A model generated the notes under the pieces. That model had not been told where the DNA came from, searched no databases, and was given only the letters and a program-made list of their open reading frames with translations. Below, in pieces: positions 1 to 7,194 of a stretch of 8,426 nt of DNA. The stretch comes from JAAYKS01 sp964479435. GTDB taxonomy: Bacteria > Bacillota > Clostridia > Saccharofermentanales > UBA5734. Both the position numbers and the translations under genes were made by a program. Location of the stretch: NCBI GenBank assembly GCA_964479435.1, contig CAYZME010000079.1:1-8426 (forward strand). The letters run 5' to 3'. How positions within the stretch are numbered: the stretch's first letter is position 1; every line of letters starts with the position of its first letter.

Positions 1-745
1 CGCTCGCGTCGAAGGTGAATCTGCGTCCACACCCCCGATGGAAGAAGTCGTGGCCGCGCAAGATACCGTTGCGGAGCCAGAGCCGGCGCCTGACCTGACG
101 GTCGCGCCACCCCCACAGCCCATTCCGCCCGCGCCGCCGGCAGGATTCCAACCGCCGCCGCCGGCGCCACAGCCCCTGACCCCGCCGCCACCGCTGACGC
201 CACCGCCGCCGGTCGCCCCGATGGCCCCCAAAGGCCCCCCCGATACCTGTCGCATTCTGCGGGCGCCGACCGCGCCGGACATGCCGGGGTTGTCTTTTTT
301 TGACGGTACCACCGGCCAATATTTCCTCTACATGTTGCTGTTCGGCTTTCTCAATTCCCTGGTGATGGCGATGCCGATGGGGTTGCTGGTCCTGTTCACC
401 GGCGGCGCGTTGAAAAAAGCCACCGCGGGCACAGGCTTTACGTTCGATGTCAACACCTTTGGACTCGGCACCGGCAAAATCATTCTGCTGGCCGTGGTCG
501 CGTTGCTGGCACTGATTGTGATGGTGCTGCTGATGTCGTGGAGCATCACGGTCTTGCTGCGCTGGATGAGCCATCACACGATCATCAACGACCACCGATT
601 GGTATTTGTCGGGCGCGTCGGCGAGCTGATGAAAAAGATCATCGGCTATTGGCTGCTGACCCTCATCACCTTCGGGATCTTCATGATCTGGGTGCCGGTC
701 AAGCTGTTGCGCTGGAAAGCCGCCAACACCCGCTTCGCGACCTGA
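1..745 (+). CDS. Proline-rich membrane protein, DUF898/YjgN-like C-terminus (5'-partial)
   Basis: The reading frame is open to the left edge. The first ATG, at 38, has no Shine-Dalgarno sequence and is preceded in frame by sense codons (ARVEGESASTPP), so the real start probably lies upstream. Counting from that ATG, residues 15-70 are a disordered, Pro/Ala-rich stretch with several PPP and PPPP runs. The rest is membrane-associated, with hydrophobic segments at about 95-120, 148-172 and 201-222. The C-terminal block (W176, HHTIIND, F190-V-G, then LLTLITFGIF..W and the end RWKAANTRF) resembles the repeated W..HT.I...L.F.G / LLT.ITLGI...W motif of small DUF898/YjgN-type membrane proteins. In clostridia these often carry an N-terminal zinc ribbon, which here would lie outside the window. 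The biochemical role is unknown. A strong terminator 40 bases after the stop shows that it ends a transcription unit. The family assignment is by motif memory and is moderate. Confidence 0.6.
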   Translation, partial: ARVEGESASTPPMEEVVAAQDTVAEPEPAPDLTVAPPPQPIPPAPPAGFQPPPPAPQPLTPPPPLTPPPPVAPMAPKGPPDTCRILRAPTAPDMPGLSFFDGTTGQYFLYMLLFGFLNSLVMAMPMGLLVLFTGGALKKATAGTGFTFDVNTFGLGTGKIILLAVVALLALIVMVLLMSWSITVLLRWMSHHTIINDHRLVFVGRVGELMKKIIGYWLLTLITFGIFMIWVPVKLLRWKAANTRFAT

Positions 746-784
746 CCCGGTTCTGTGTGATCCCAATTGAAAACGGAAGTTTTG

Positions 785-818
785 CGGGTGACGCGTCGCT
801 GCGTCACCCGTTTTTTTT
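785..818 (+). terminator. Rho-independent terminator of the DUF898-like gene
   Basis: A perfect 10-bp GC-rich stem (CGGGTGACGC at 785-794, GCGTCACCCG at 801-810) closes a six-base loop (GTCGCT) and is followed at once by eight T residues (811-818). On the minus strand the same stem is followed by CAAAAC rather than a T-run, so it should act only on the plus-strand transcript. It lies between two converging genes. Confidence 0.93.
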
Positions 819-857
819 GCCTGTTCCCGTGTGTCAATCAATCCGGCGCGGCGCGCC

Positions 858-2540
858 TCAAAACAAGCCCGTGATCGCGCCCTCGCTGTCGACATCGATC
901 CGTTCGGCGCCGGGTACACGCGGCAGGCCGGGCATGGTCATGATCTCACCGGCCAAGGCGACGACAAATCCGGCCCCGGCCGACAGCCGCGCTTCGCGCA
1001 CGGTCAGCACAAAACCGGAGGGAGCCCCGAGTTTGGTGGGGTCGTCCGAGAATGAATACTGTGTTTTGGCGATACAGACCGGCAGCGCGCCATACCCCAG
1101 GTCGTGAAAGCGCTTGAGGCTTTTTTGCGCCGCGGGGGTGAAGTCGACCCCGCCGGCGCCGTATACGGCAAACGCCAGCGAAGTGATTTTGCCTTCGAGC
1201 GATTGATCCAGATCGTAGGCATATCGGCATCCCGACCGCTCCCCCGATTCAGCCAGTCGCGTCACCGCGCGCGCCAGCTCCACACCGCCGGCGCCGCCGC
1301 GGCTCCACATATCGGCGACCACCGCCTGAACGCCCACCTGCTGGCAAGCCTGGATCACCGCCTCCGTTTCCTCCGGCGTATCGGTGGGGAACGGGTTGAT
1401 CGCGACCACCGGCCGCACGCCAAAAACGCGTTGCAAGTTGCGCAGGTGGCGCAACAGATTGGGCATCCCGCGCGACACCGCCGGCACATCGGCTGCGGTC
1501 AGGCGGTCGCGGGCCACCCCGCCATTGTATTTGAGGGCGCGCAAGGTGGCGACCACCACCGCCGCGTCCGGGCACAGCCCGCCGGCGCGGCACTTGATGT
1601 CGATGAATTTTTCCGCGCCCAGGTCGGCGCCAAACCCCGCTTCGGTCACTGTGTATTCACCCAGGCCCAGCGCCAAGCGCGTCGCGGCCAGCGAATTGCA
1701 GCCATGGGCAATGTTGGCAAACGGGCCGCCGTGAACCAGCGCCGGGGTGTGTTCGAGCGTTTGCACGAGGTTGGGTTTGAAAGCGTCGCGCAACAGCGCC
1801 GCCATGGCGCCGTCCGCCCGCAGCATACCGGCGGTCACCGGCTGGTCGGCAAATGTATACGCGACAACCATGCGGGCCAAACGCTCCTTGAGATCCGTGA
1901 GGTCGCGCGCCAGACAGAGCACCGCCATGACTTCGGAAGCCACGGTGATATCGAACCCGTCCTCGCGCGGGATGCCGTTGACCCGCCCGCCCAGACCGTC
2001 GGTCACAAAGCGCAGCTGCCGGTCGTTGACGTCCAGACAACGGCGCCAAGTGACGCGCCGGGCATCGATGCCCAGCGCGTTGCCCTGATAGATGTGGTTG
2101 TCGATCAGGGCGGCCAGCAGATTGTTGGCGGCGGCGATGGCGTGCAGGTCGCCGGTAAAATGCAGGTTGATGTCTTCCATCGGCACGACCTGGGCGCGGC
2201 CGCCGCCGGCGGCGCCGCCCTTCATGCCAAAGACCGGTCCCAGCGAAGGCTCCCGCAGCGCGATCACCGCGCGTTTGCCGATGTGGCGCAGCGCGTCGCC
2301 CAATCCCACCGTGATCGTCGTCTTGCCTTCGCCGGCCGGGGTGGGTGACATCGCGGTCACCAGGATCAGGCGCCCGGGCGAGCGGGCGGCCGCCCGCTCG
2401 GCAGCGGCCAGCGAGACCTTGGCTTTGTAGTCGCCATACAGCTCAAGGTCGGCGCGTGTCAGCCCCAATTCCGCGGCGACGTGTTCGATCGGCTCCAGCG
2501 GCGTGGCGTGGGCAATTTCCAAATCTGTTCGTACCGTCAT
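858..2540 (-). CDS. fhs: Formate-tetrahydrofolate ligase
   Basis: This cytosolic enzyme makes 10-formyl-tetrahydrofolate from formate, tetrahydrofolate and ATP. It feeds purine and fMet synthesis and, in acetogens, the methyl branch of the Wood-Ljungdahl pathway. The 560-residue product is full length for the monofunctional bacterial enzyme. Visible motifs are YGDYKAK near residue 35, the P-loop PTPAGEGKTT at about 66-75, REPSLGPVFG near 96-105, the Gly-rich signature KGGAAGGG at about 107-114 running into VPMEDINLHFTGD, then NHIYQGN, HGGPFANIAHGCNS, KTQYSFSDDP, TMPGLPRVP and a terminal GLF. No key motif looks broken. I chose the ATG at 2538-2540 because AGGTGG (minus strand, plus positions 2546-2551) sits five bases upstream. 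An in-frame GTG at 2555 would add five residues and bury that site. It is divergent from nadE. No convincing promoter or terminator of its own was seen. Confidence 0.97.
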   Translation of the reverse strand: MTVRTDLEIAHATPLEPIEHVAAELGLTRADLELYGDYKAKVSLAAAERAAARSPGRLILVTAMSPTPAGEGKTTITVGLGDALRHIGKRAVIALREPSLGPVFGMKGGAAGGGRAQVVPMEDINLHFTGDLHAIAAANNLLAALIDNHIYQGNALGIDARRVTWRRCLDVNDRQLRFVTDGLGGRVNGIPREDGFDITVASEVMAVLCLARDLTDLKERLARMVVAYTFADQPVTAGMLRADGAMAALLRDAFKPNLVQTLEHTPALVHGGPFANIAHGCNSLAATRLALGLGEYTVTEAGFGADLGAEKFIDIKCRAGGLCPDAAVVVATLRALKYNGGVARDRLTAADVPAVSRGMPNLLRHLRNLQRVFGVRPVVAINPFPTDTPEETEAVIQACQQVGVQAVVADMWSRGGAGGVELARAVTRLAESGERSGCRYAYDLDQSLEGKITSLAFAVYGAGGVDFTPAAQKSLKRFHDLGYGALPVCIAKTQYSFSDDPTKLGAPSGFVLTVREARLSAGAGFVVALAGEIMTMPGLPRVPGAERIDVDSEGAITGLF

Positions 2541-2605
2541 GGCAGCCACCTGCACTTCTTGTAAAAATCGCTAACAGCGTATCACGGGCGCGGCAACCGC
2601 CGCAA

Positions 2606-2636
2606 CCGCGCCGGGACATCGGCGTCCCGTGCGCGG
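2606..2636. repeat. Gapped palindrome upstream of nadE, possible operator
   Basis: An inner perfect arm pair, CGGGAC (2612-2617) and GTCCCG (2624-2629), encloses the six-base spacer ATCGGC. An outer pair, CCGCG (2606-2610) and CGCGG (2632-2636), extends it after one unpaired base on the left and two on the right. It abuts the presumed -35 element of nadE. The position fits a repressor or activator site, but no binding protein can be named. In GC-rich DNA part of the symmetry could be chance. Confidence 0.4.
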
Positions 2637-2665
2637 TGGCAACGCGGGGGGCAGGGGGTTATAAT
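2637..2665 (+). promoter_or_regulatory. Probable sigma-70-type promoter of nadE
   Basis: A perfect -10 hexamer TATAAT lies at 2660-2665, conspicuous in otherwise very GC-rich DNA. Seventeen bases upstream is TGGCAA (2637-2642), a weak match to TTGACA. Transcription would start near 2672, giving a short leader of about 29 bases that contains the ribosome-binding site GGGGAGG (2687-2693), seven bases before the ATG at 2701. The weak -35 element next to a palindrome would suit an activator- or repressor-controlled promoter, which is inference. Confidence 0.6.
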
Positions 2666-2700
2666 GGACAAAACGATCCAGCGTACGGGGAGGTTTGCCC

Positions 2701-4638
2701 ATGAAAGACGGCTTTGTACGGGTCGCGGCGGCGACGCCGTCCATCCGCGTCGCCGACTGCCGGCACAACGCCGACCAGGTGTTGACCATCGCGCGGGAGG
2801 CGGCGGCGGCCGGGGTGAGTGTGCTCGTGTTCCCCGAGCTGTGCCTGACCGGCGCCACCTGCGGCGATCTGTTTTGGCAAAGCGCGCTGCTGGAGCGGGC
2901 GCGGGCCGAACTGTTGCGCATCGCCGGTCAGAGCGCGAGCCTGGATGTAGTCTTGCTGGTCGGTTTGCCGCTCGCCGTCGACGGGCGGGTGTACGCGGTC
3001 GCGGCGGTGCTTTATCACGGCCGGATCCTGGGCCTGGTACCGCAAACGCGGGCGTCCGCCCGCCGGGAGCTGAGCGGAAAATGGCGTTTTGCCACCTCTG
3101 CCGCCCCCGCTTCCCTGTCTTTGGGCGGCCGCGAGGTGCCCTTTGGGTCGGATTTGTTGTTTACCTGTACCTCCCTGCCCCATCTGGTTCTGGGGGTCGA
3201 GACCGGTGTCGAGCTGTGGGCGCCGACAACGCCCGCGGTCGCGGCTGTCGCGGCCGGCGCGACCGTGATCGCCCATCTGGCGGCCAGCCGGGAGTTGGCG
3301 GGCCGGCCGGATCACCGCCGCCTGGTGATGCGTGGCCAATCGGCGCGCCTGGCCTGCACCCTGATCTACGCCGACGCCGGCGAGGGGGAATCCACCACCG
3401 ACGCGGTTTTTTCCGGGCACGACCTGATTTATGAAAACGGCCATCTGCTGGCCGAGTCCCGGCGTTTCGAGTCCGGCTGGATCCGTGCCGACGCCGACCT
3501 GGCGTTGATTTTGTCCCAGCGTTTGCGCCGGGGCGACCCCGCGGCCGGCGGCCACGCCGACGACGACACGGCGCCGCGCGACTTTCGCCGCGTTCCCTTT
3601 GCGCTACCGGTCGCGGATCTGCAACTGGAACGCGCCATCGCGCCCCACCCGTTTGTGCCGCGGGACGCGGCGGCGCGGGCGGAACGGTGCGAAGAAATCC
3701 TGACGATCCAGGCCGCCGGGCTGGCCAGGCGCCTGACCCATACCGGCGCCCAGGCGGCGGTGATCGGGCTTTCCGGCGGGCTGGATTCCACCCTCGCCCT
3801 GATCGTCACCCTGCGCGCCTTTGACCGATTGGGGTGGGACCGCGCCGGGATGGTCGCGGTGACGATGCCGGGCTTTGGCACCAGCGAACGCACATACAAC
3901 AACGCGAAGGCGCTGGCCCGCCATGTCGGGGCGACGCTGCGGGAGATCCCGATCGTCGCGGCGGTCGAGGCGCACTTTCGCGACATCGGCCACGACCCTG
4001 CGGTGCACGATGTGACCTATGAGAACGCGCAGGCGCGCGAACGGGCGCAAATCCTGATGGATGTGGCCAACCAGACGGGGGGCCTGGTGGTCGGCACCGG
4101 CGATCTGTCGGAACTGGCGCTGGGCTGGACGACCTACAACGGCGACCATATGTCGATGTACGGGGTCAACGCCGCGATCCCCAAAACACTGGTGCGGCCG
4201 CTGGTACGACATGCCGCCGCCGCTTGTGACGGCGGTTTGCGGGCGGTGCTCGAGGACATCGCCGCCACGCCGGTCAGTCCGGAACTGTTGCCGCTCGACG
4301 ACGCCGGCCAAACGACGCAAATCACCGAAGAGCTGGTCGGACCGTATGAGCTGCACGATTTCTTCCTGTATTACACGGTGCGACACGGCTTTTCGCCGGC
4401 CAAGATCGGCCGGCTGGCCGGCCACGCCTTTGACGGCGTCTATACGATGGACGTGATTGCGCGCGTCCTGGCTGTCTTTGTGCGCCGCTTCTTTTCGCAG
4501 CAATTCAAGCGTTCCTGCCTGCCCGACGGCCCGCAAGTGGGGTCGGTGGCGCTGTCGCCCCGCGGCGATTGGCAGATGCCCAGCGACGCGGTCCCCGCCC
4601 TGTGGCTGGATACCCTGGCGACCCCGGAAGAACCGTAG
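2701..4638 (+). CDS. nadE: NAD synthase with degenerate glutaminase domain
   Basis: The protein catalyses the last step of NAD synthesis, ATP-dependent amidation of deamido-NAD in the cytosol. The ATG at 2701 is supported by GGGGAGG seven bases upstream; a TTG at 2695 is unlikely. The 645 residues match the usual two-domain length. Residues 1-270 form a nitrilase-fold glutaminase domain (VFPEL at 43-47, QSARL near 213, AGEGESTTD at 226-234, GHDLIYENG). Residues 320-645 form the synthetase, with the PP-loop SGGLDS at 358-363, PGFGTSERTYNN, TYENAQARERAQILMD, GTGDLSELALGW and TTYNGDHMSMYGVNAAIPKTLVR, all intact. In the glutaminase part only the catalytic Glu (E46) remains. The expected Lys of the PK(T/S) motif is Gln115 and the expected Cys of the (I)CEDxW motif is Gly169 (VETGVELW). 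The enzyme probably uses ammonia directly. Family and synthetase role are secure; loss of glutaminase activity is inferred from these residues. Confidence 0.95.
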   Translation: MKDGFVRVAAATPSIRVADCRHNADQVLTIAREAAAAGVSVLVFPELCLTGATCGDLFWQSALLERARAELLRIAGQSASLDVVLLVGLPLAVDGRVYAVAAVLYHGRILGLVPQTRASARRELSGKWRFATSAAPASLSLGGREVPFGSDLLFTCTSLPHLVLGVETGVELWAPTTPAVAAVAAGATVIAHLAASRELAGRPDHRRLVMRGQSARLACTLIYADAGEGESTTDAVFSGHDLIYENGHLLAESRRFESGWIRADADLALILSQRLRRGDPAAGGHADDDTAPRDFRRVPFALPVADLQLERAIAPHPFVPRDAAARAERCEEILTIQAAGLARRLTHTGAQAAVIGLSGGLDSTLALIVTLRAFDRLGWDRAGMVAVTMPGFGTSERTYNNAKALARHVGATLREIPIVAAVEAHFRDIGHDPAVHDVTYENAQARERAQILMDVANQTGGLVVGTGDLSELALGWTTYNGDHMSMYGVNAAIPKTLVRPLVRHAAAACDGGLRAVLEDIAATPVSPELLPLDDAGQTTQITEELVGPYELHDFFLYYTVRHGFSPAKIGRLAGHAFDGVYTMDVIARVLAVFVRRFFSQQFKRSCLPDGPQVGSVALSPRGDWQMPSDAVPALWLDTLATPEEP

Positions 4639-4671
4639 CGCTGCCGCGGCTGCCGCGTTTACCGGGCCGGG

Positions 4672-7137
4672 TCAGGGTTGGCCGCGAATCACGTTGTCGT
4701 AGACGTAGATCCAGTACCGGTTCATCTGCTCCGCGAGCGCGCGCGGCAGATGGGTGCGGTCGTAGATTTGCCCCGTGCCGTGGATGACGATTTTGCTGTT
4801 GAGGGCGGATACGTTGCCGCGCAACGCATTGATGTAAGAGAAATAGGGCGACAAACGGGCGCCGGCCGCCTCCAGCACGTACGCGGAGAGCAGGTTGGGG
4901 CTGATCGTGCCGGCCGGTTGCGACGGCAGCGCGCCGGTGTTGGACCAGACAAAAAATGGCGTCTCGTACATCTGGCTGGTCGCGGCCGGGTCGAGATCGG
5001 CGATTTCGCCGCCGAACAGATGGGTATAAAAGGGCAGGAATTCCTGGTTGTTGCCCGGCAGGTGATCGCCAAAAAATACCAGGATCACCGGTTCATCCTG
5101 ATTGGCAAAATATTCCACCAACCAGCGCAGCGCGTCGTCGCTTTGGCGCAACAGGCTGAAGTACATTTCCGCCGACTCCATGTCGGCCAGCCCGTTGAGC
5201 TCGATGCGGTGCTCGAGGCCGGTCAGCTGGTCTTCGTCCGTATAATACGGGAAGTGGTTTTGCATCGTCACAGCGTACAAGAACAGGCGTTCGTCGTCCC
5301 CGGTGCGCTCAAATTCCTCGACGACGCGCTCGAAGCACGAGCGGTCACTGATAAAGGACCGCACGTATTGCGGGTCCTCAAAGTCCTCCATACTGATAAA
5401 AGAGTCAAATCCGAGATTGGGGTAGACGGTGTCCCGGTCCCAAAAGGTGCGGATATAGGGGTGGACGGCCACGCTGCGGTAGCCCTGCTGGCCCAGCAGG
5501 TCGCAGACCGAATGGGTCGGGCGCTTGATGTAGCTGTCATACGGGATGACCCCATCCTGCAGGAACAGCATCGATCCGCCGGTCAGATACTCGAATTCCG
5601 TGTTGCAGGTCCCGCCGCCAAAGATCGAGACCAGCAGTTTACCGGAGACGACGCCGTCGCGCAGCACCATGCTGTCGAAAAAGGGCGTGACCGGTTCGGA
5701 AAAGGGCAGGTCGCGGATCGAGCGGAAATCGGCGTACGATTCGCTCATGATGACAATGATGTGCGGTTTTTCCGCGATGTCGGGGTCGTCGGCGGCCGCC
5801 GGCGGTACGGTGTACAGCTCCGACAGCCCTTGCGGAATGTAGTGGGGCGCGCGCACCGACAGGTTGGCGATGCTGGCGGTAAAGGACAGCAAAAAGCCGT
5901 TTTTCTTGTAGTTGGTCATCTGGTTCCAGGTGTAGCGGTCGATGCCGAAAGCCCCTTGCATGAGCGCGTCGTTGCCAATCCCCAGCCAGCCGTACAGACC
6001 CAACGCGACGGCCACGGTCGCGGCTAGCACCGGCATGCGCCAGCCGCGCGCGGGGCGGTAGCGGTTTTTGCGGAACAGCAGCAAGGTCAGCAGCAGCAAC
6101 AGCACCGCGAAGACCATGCGGATCGAGACCTGGAAATGTAAATCTTTGAGACTGGTCACCGCCTCACCGGCCAGCATCAGGTCGCCGGCAAATAACGGGT
6201 CGCCGCGAAAATAGATTTTGCTGTGATTGATCGCCGCCAAGGTGATCAGCAGGACGTCGGCGAGAAAGATGGCCGCGACCACCCGCCGTGTGAGAAAATA
6301 GCCGATCCAAACGACGCCCAGGACCAGAAAGTACGTCAGCAGCCATACCGGCCCCGACAACAGCAGGCCGGTGTTGAGCGTGTTGAGCAGCTCGACGATG
6401 GCGATCAGCAAAAACGGATAGAGAAACAGCGGCCACCAGCGGGCGCGCGCCGCCCAGCGGTCCAGCGGGCGCCACACGCCATAGGCGGTCAGGATGACCA
6501 GGGCGGCCAGCAGGAGGGCGCCCAGCAGGGACCCCGTGTCAAAGCGCAGATAATCGACGGCGGTATACAAAACCAGCGTCTGCCGGCCGATGCCGTTTTC
6601 CCGCAACCCGCCGGCGGCAGATCCGACGGTGCGGATCGCCAGGCGCGCCGCGTCCGATACCTGCAGCGCCTCCACTTCCCAGGCCAGCGGTGTCCCCGCG
6701 TCGACACGGACGCCGCGGACCGGCAGCTCGGTATCGGCGAACGTCAGGATGTCTTCGCCGTGTAACCGCGCCGCGAACAGCGGCTGTTCGGGGGTGAGGT
6801 AATCGCCCGCCGCGTCGGTCGCGTACAGGCGGACAGCGATCTCGATCGGGCCGGTCTGGTCGGCGGGTACGCCACGCTCAAAGGACAAGCCCAGCGAGCC
6901 CAACCGTCCTTCGCCGCTTACAAAACGCTGGATCAGCAGGGAGCCGTCGTGCAGATGGCGCGGCAGGTAGTCCCCATTGGAAGTCGAGACGACGGGGTTG
7001 TGCATACGAAACGAGGGCCAGGCGAGGACAAAAAGGACGGCGATCACCAGCGGGACCGCCACACGAAGGATCCAATCCAGGCGACTCAACCGCCCGGCGA
7101 CCGGAGCGGCAATGGATGGCTCGTTTGACATACGCAC
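4672..7137 (-). CDS. LTA-synthase-family membrane sulfatase / phosphoglycerol transferase
   Basis: Members of this alkaline-phosphatase-fold family transfer phosphoglycerol-type groups to envelope polymers outside the membrane. The 821-residue protein has a first membrane segment at about 21-41, an extracytoplasmic region of about 155 residues (44-197), further segments near 201-222, 234-259, 264-283, 286-306, 339-355 and 369-387, then a sulfatase-type domain from about 455 to 740. Metal and catalytic positions appear present: E466 in IIVIMSES, the likely nucleophile T510 in GGGTCNTEFEYLTG, and D691-H692 in FFGDHLPGNN. NHSKIYFRGDPLF (304-316) resembles the conserved loop of clostridial LtaS-like proteins. 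The start is uncertain between GTG 7137 (AGGG 5 bases and AAGGA 10 bases upstream) and ATG 7131, two codons inside. It follows the ECF S gene by 57 bases and is probably cotranscribed with it. The exact polymer and donor cannot be read from sequence. Confidence 0.88.
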   Translation of the reverse strand: MRMSNEPSIAAPVAGRLSRLDWILRVAVPLVIAVLFVLAWPSFRMHNPVVSTSNGDYLPRHLHDGSLLIQRFVSGEGRLGSLGLSFERGVPADQTGPIEIAVRLYATDAAGDYLTPEQPLFAARLHGEDILTFADTELPVRGVRVDAGTPLAWEVEALQVSDAARLAIRTVGSAAGGLRENGIGRQTLVLYTAVDYLRFDTGSLLGALLLAALVILTAYGVWRPLDRWAARARWWPLFLYPFLLIAIVELLNTLNTGLLLSGPVWLLTYFLVLGVVWIGYFLTRRVVAAIFLADVLLITLAAINHSKIYFRGDPLFAGDLMLAGEAVTSLKDLHFQVSIRMVFAVLLLLLTLLLFRKNRYRPARGWRMPVLAATVAVALGLYGWLGIGNDALMQGAFGIDRYTWNQMTNYKKNGFLLSFTASIANLSVRAPHYIPQGLSELYTVPPAAADDPDIAEKPHIIVIMSESYADFRSIRDLPFSEPVTPFFDSMVLRDGVVSGKLLVSIFGGGTCNTEFEYLTGGSMLFLQDGVIPYDSYIKRPTHSVCDLLGQQGYRSVAVHPYIRTFWDRDTVYPNLGFDSFISMEDFEDPQYVRSFISDRSCFERVVEEFERTGDDERLFLYAVTMQNHFPYYTDEDQLTGLEHRIELNGLADMESAEMYFSLLRQSDDALRWLVEYFANQDEPVILVFFGDHLPGNNQEFLPFYTHLFGGEIADLDPAATSQMYETPFFVWSNTGALPSQPAGTISPNLLSAYVLEAAGARLSPYFSYINALRGNVSALNSKIVIHGTGQIYDRTHLPRALAEQMNRYWIYVYDNVIRGQP

Positions 7138-7138
7138 C

Positions 7139-7171
7139 AGAACCCTGTCCTTTCCCTGGCTCAGGGGTTCT
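7139..7171 (-). promoter_or_regulatory. Hairpin covering the ribosome-binding region of the LTA-synthase-like gene
   Basis: On the minus strand AGAACCCCTG (7171-7162) can pair with CAGGGTTCT (7147-7139), giving nine base pairs with one bulged C around a 14-base loop. The 3' arm contains the AGGG that lies five bases before the GTG start, and the loop contains AAGGA. Such a fold could limit ribosome access. There is no T-run, so it is not an intrinsic terminator. Function is inference. Confidence 0.35.
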
Positions 7172-7194
7172 CCCCGGCCGACAGCAAGCTCATT

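Larger units (their letters stand above)
2541..2700. other. Divergent fhs-nadE intergenic control region
   Basis: These 160 bases separate the start codons of two divergent genes. The nadE side holds a TATAAT box and a gapped palindrome, listed separately. The fhs side holds only its ribosome-binding site; the best promoter guess there, TTGCCG followed 17 bases later by TAGCGA on the minus strand, is too poor to call. The 8-mer GCAACCGC occurs at 2593-2600 and 2602-2609, with a related GCAACGCG at 2639-2646. No riboswitch or small gene was recognised. Confidence 0.7.

Noticed and set aside
819..857. Terminator for fhs (GGCGC-GCC-GCGCC on the minus strand)
   Set aside because: Short stem without a following T-run. 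The strong hairpin at 785-810 also lacks a T-run in this direction.
1104..2348. 414-codon plus-strand open frame opposite fhs
   Set aside because: It lies wholly antisense to an unmistakable formate-tetrahydrofolate ligase. Its translation is His/Arg/Gln/Ala-rich with no recognisable domain, as expected of a mirror frame in GC-rich DNA.
2555..2600. Promoter for fhs (minus-strand TTGCCG and TAGCGA, 17 bases apart)
   Set aside because: The -10 matches TATAAT at only two positions. Nothing on this side compares with the clear TATAAT on the nadE side.
3604..4536. 310-codon minus-strand open frame opposite nadE
   Set aside because: It mirrors the conserved synthetase domain, has Arg/Gln/His-rich composition and no domain, and overlaps the gene completely.
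4639..4671. Possible terminator between nadE and the LTA-synthase-like gene (CGCGG-CTG-CCGCG then TTT)
   Set aside because: The stem has only five pairs with a three-base loop and three T residues, too weak to call. Either gene may end by another mechanism.
4678..6027. 449-codon plus-strand open frame opposite the LTA-synthase-like gene
   Set aside because: Antisense to the conserved sulfatase domain, with biased Val/Arg/Gln/His composition and no motif. Long shadow frames are common at this GC content.
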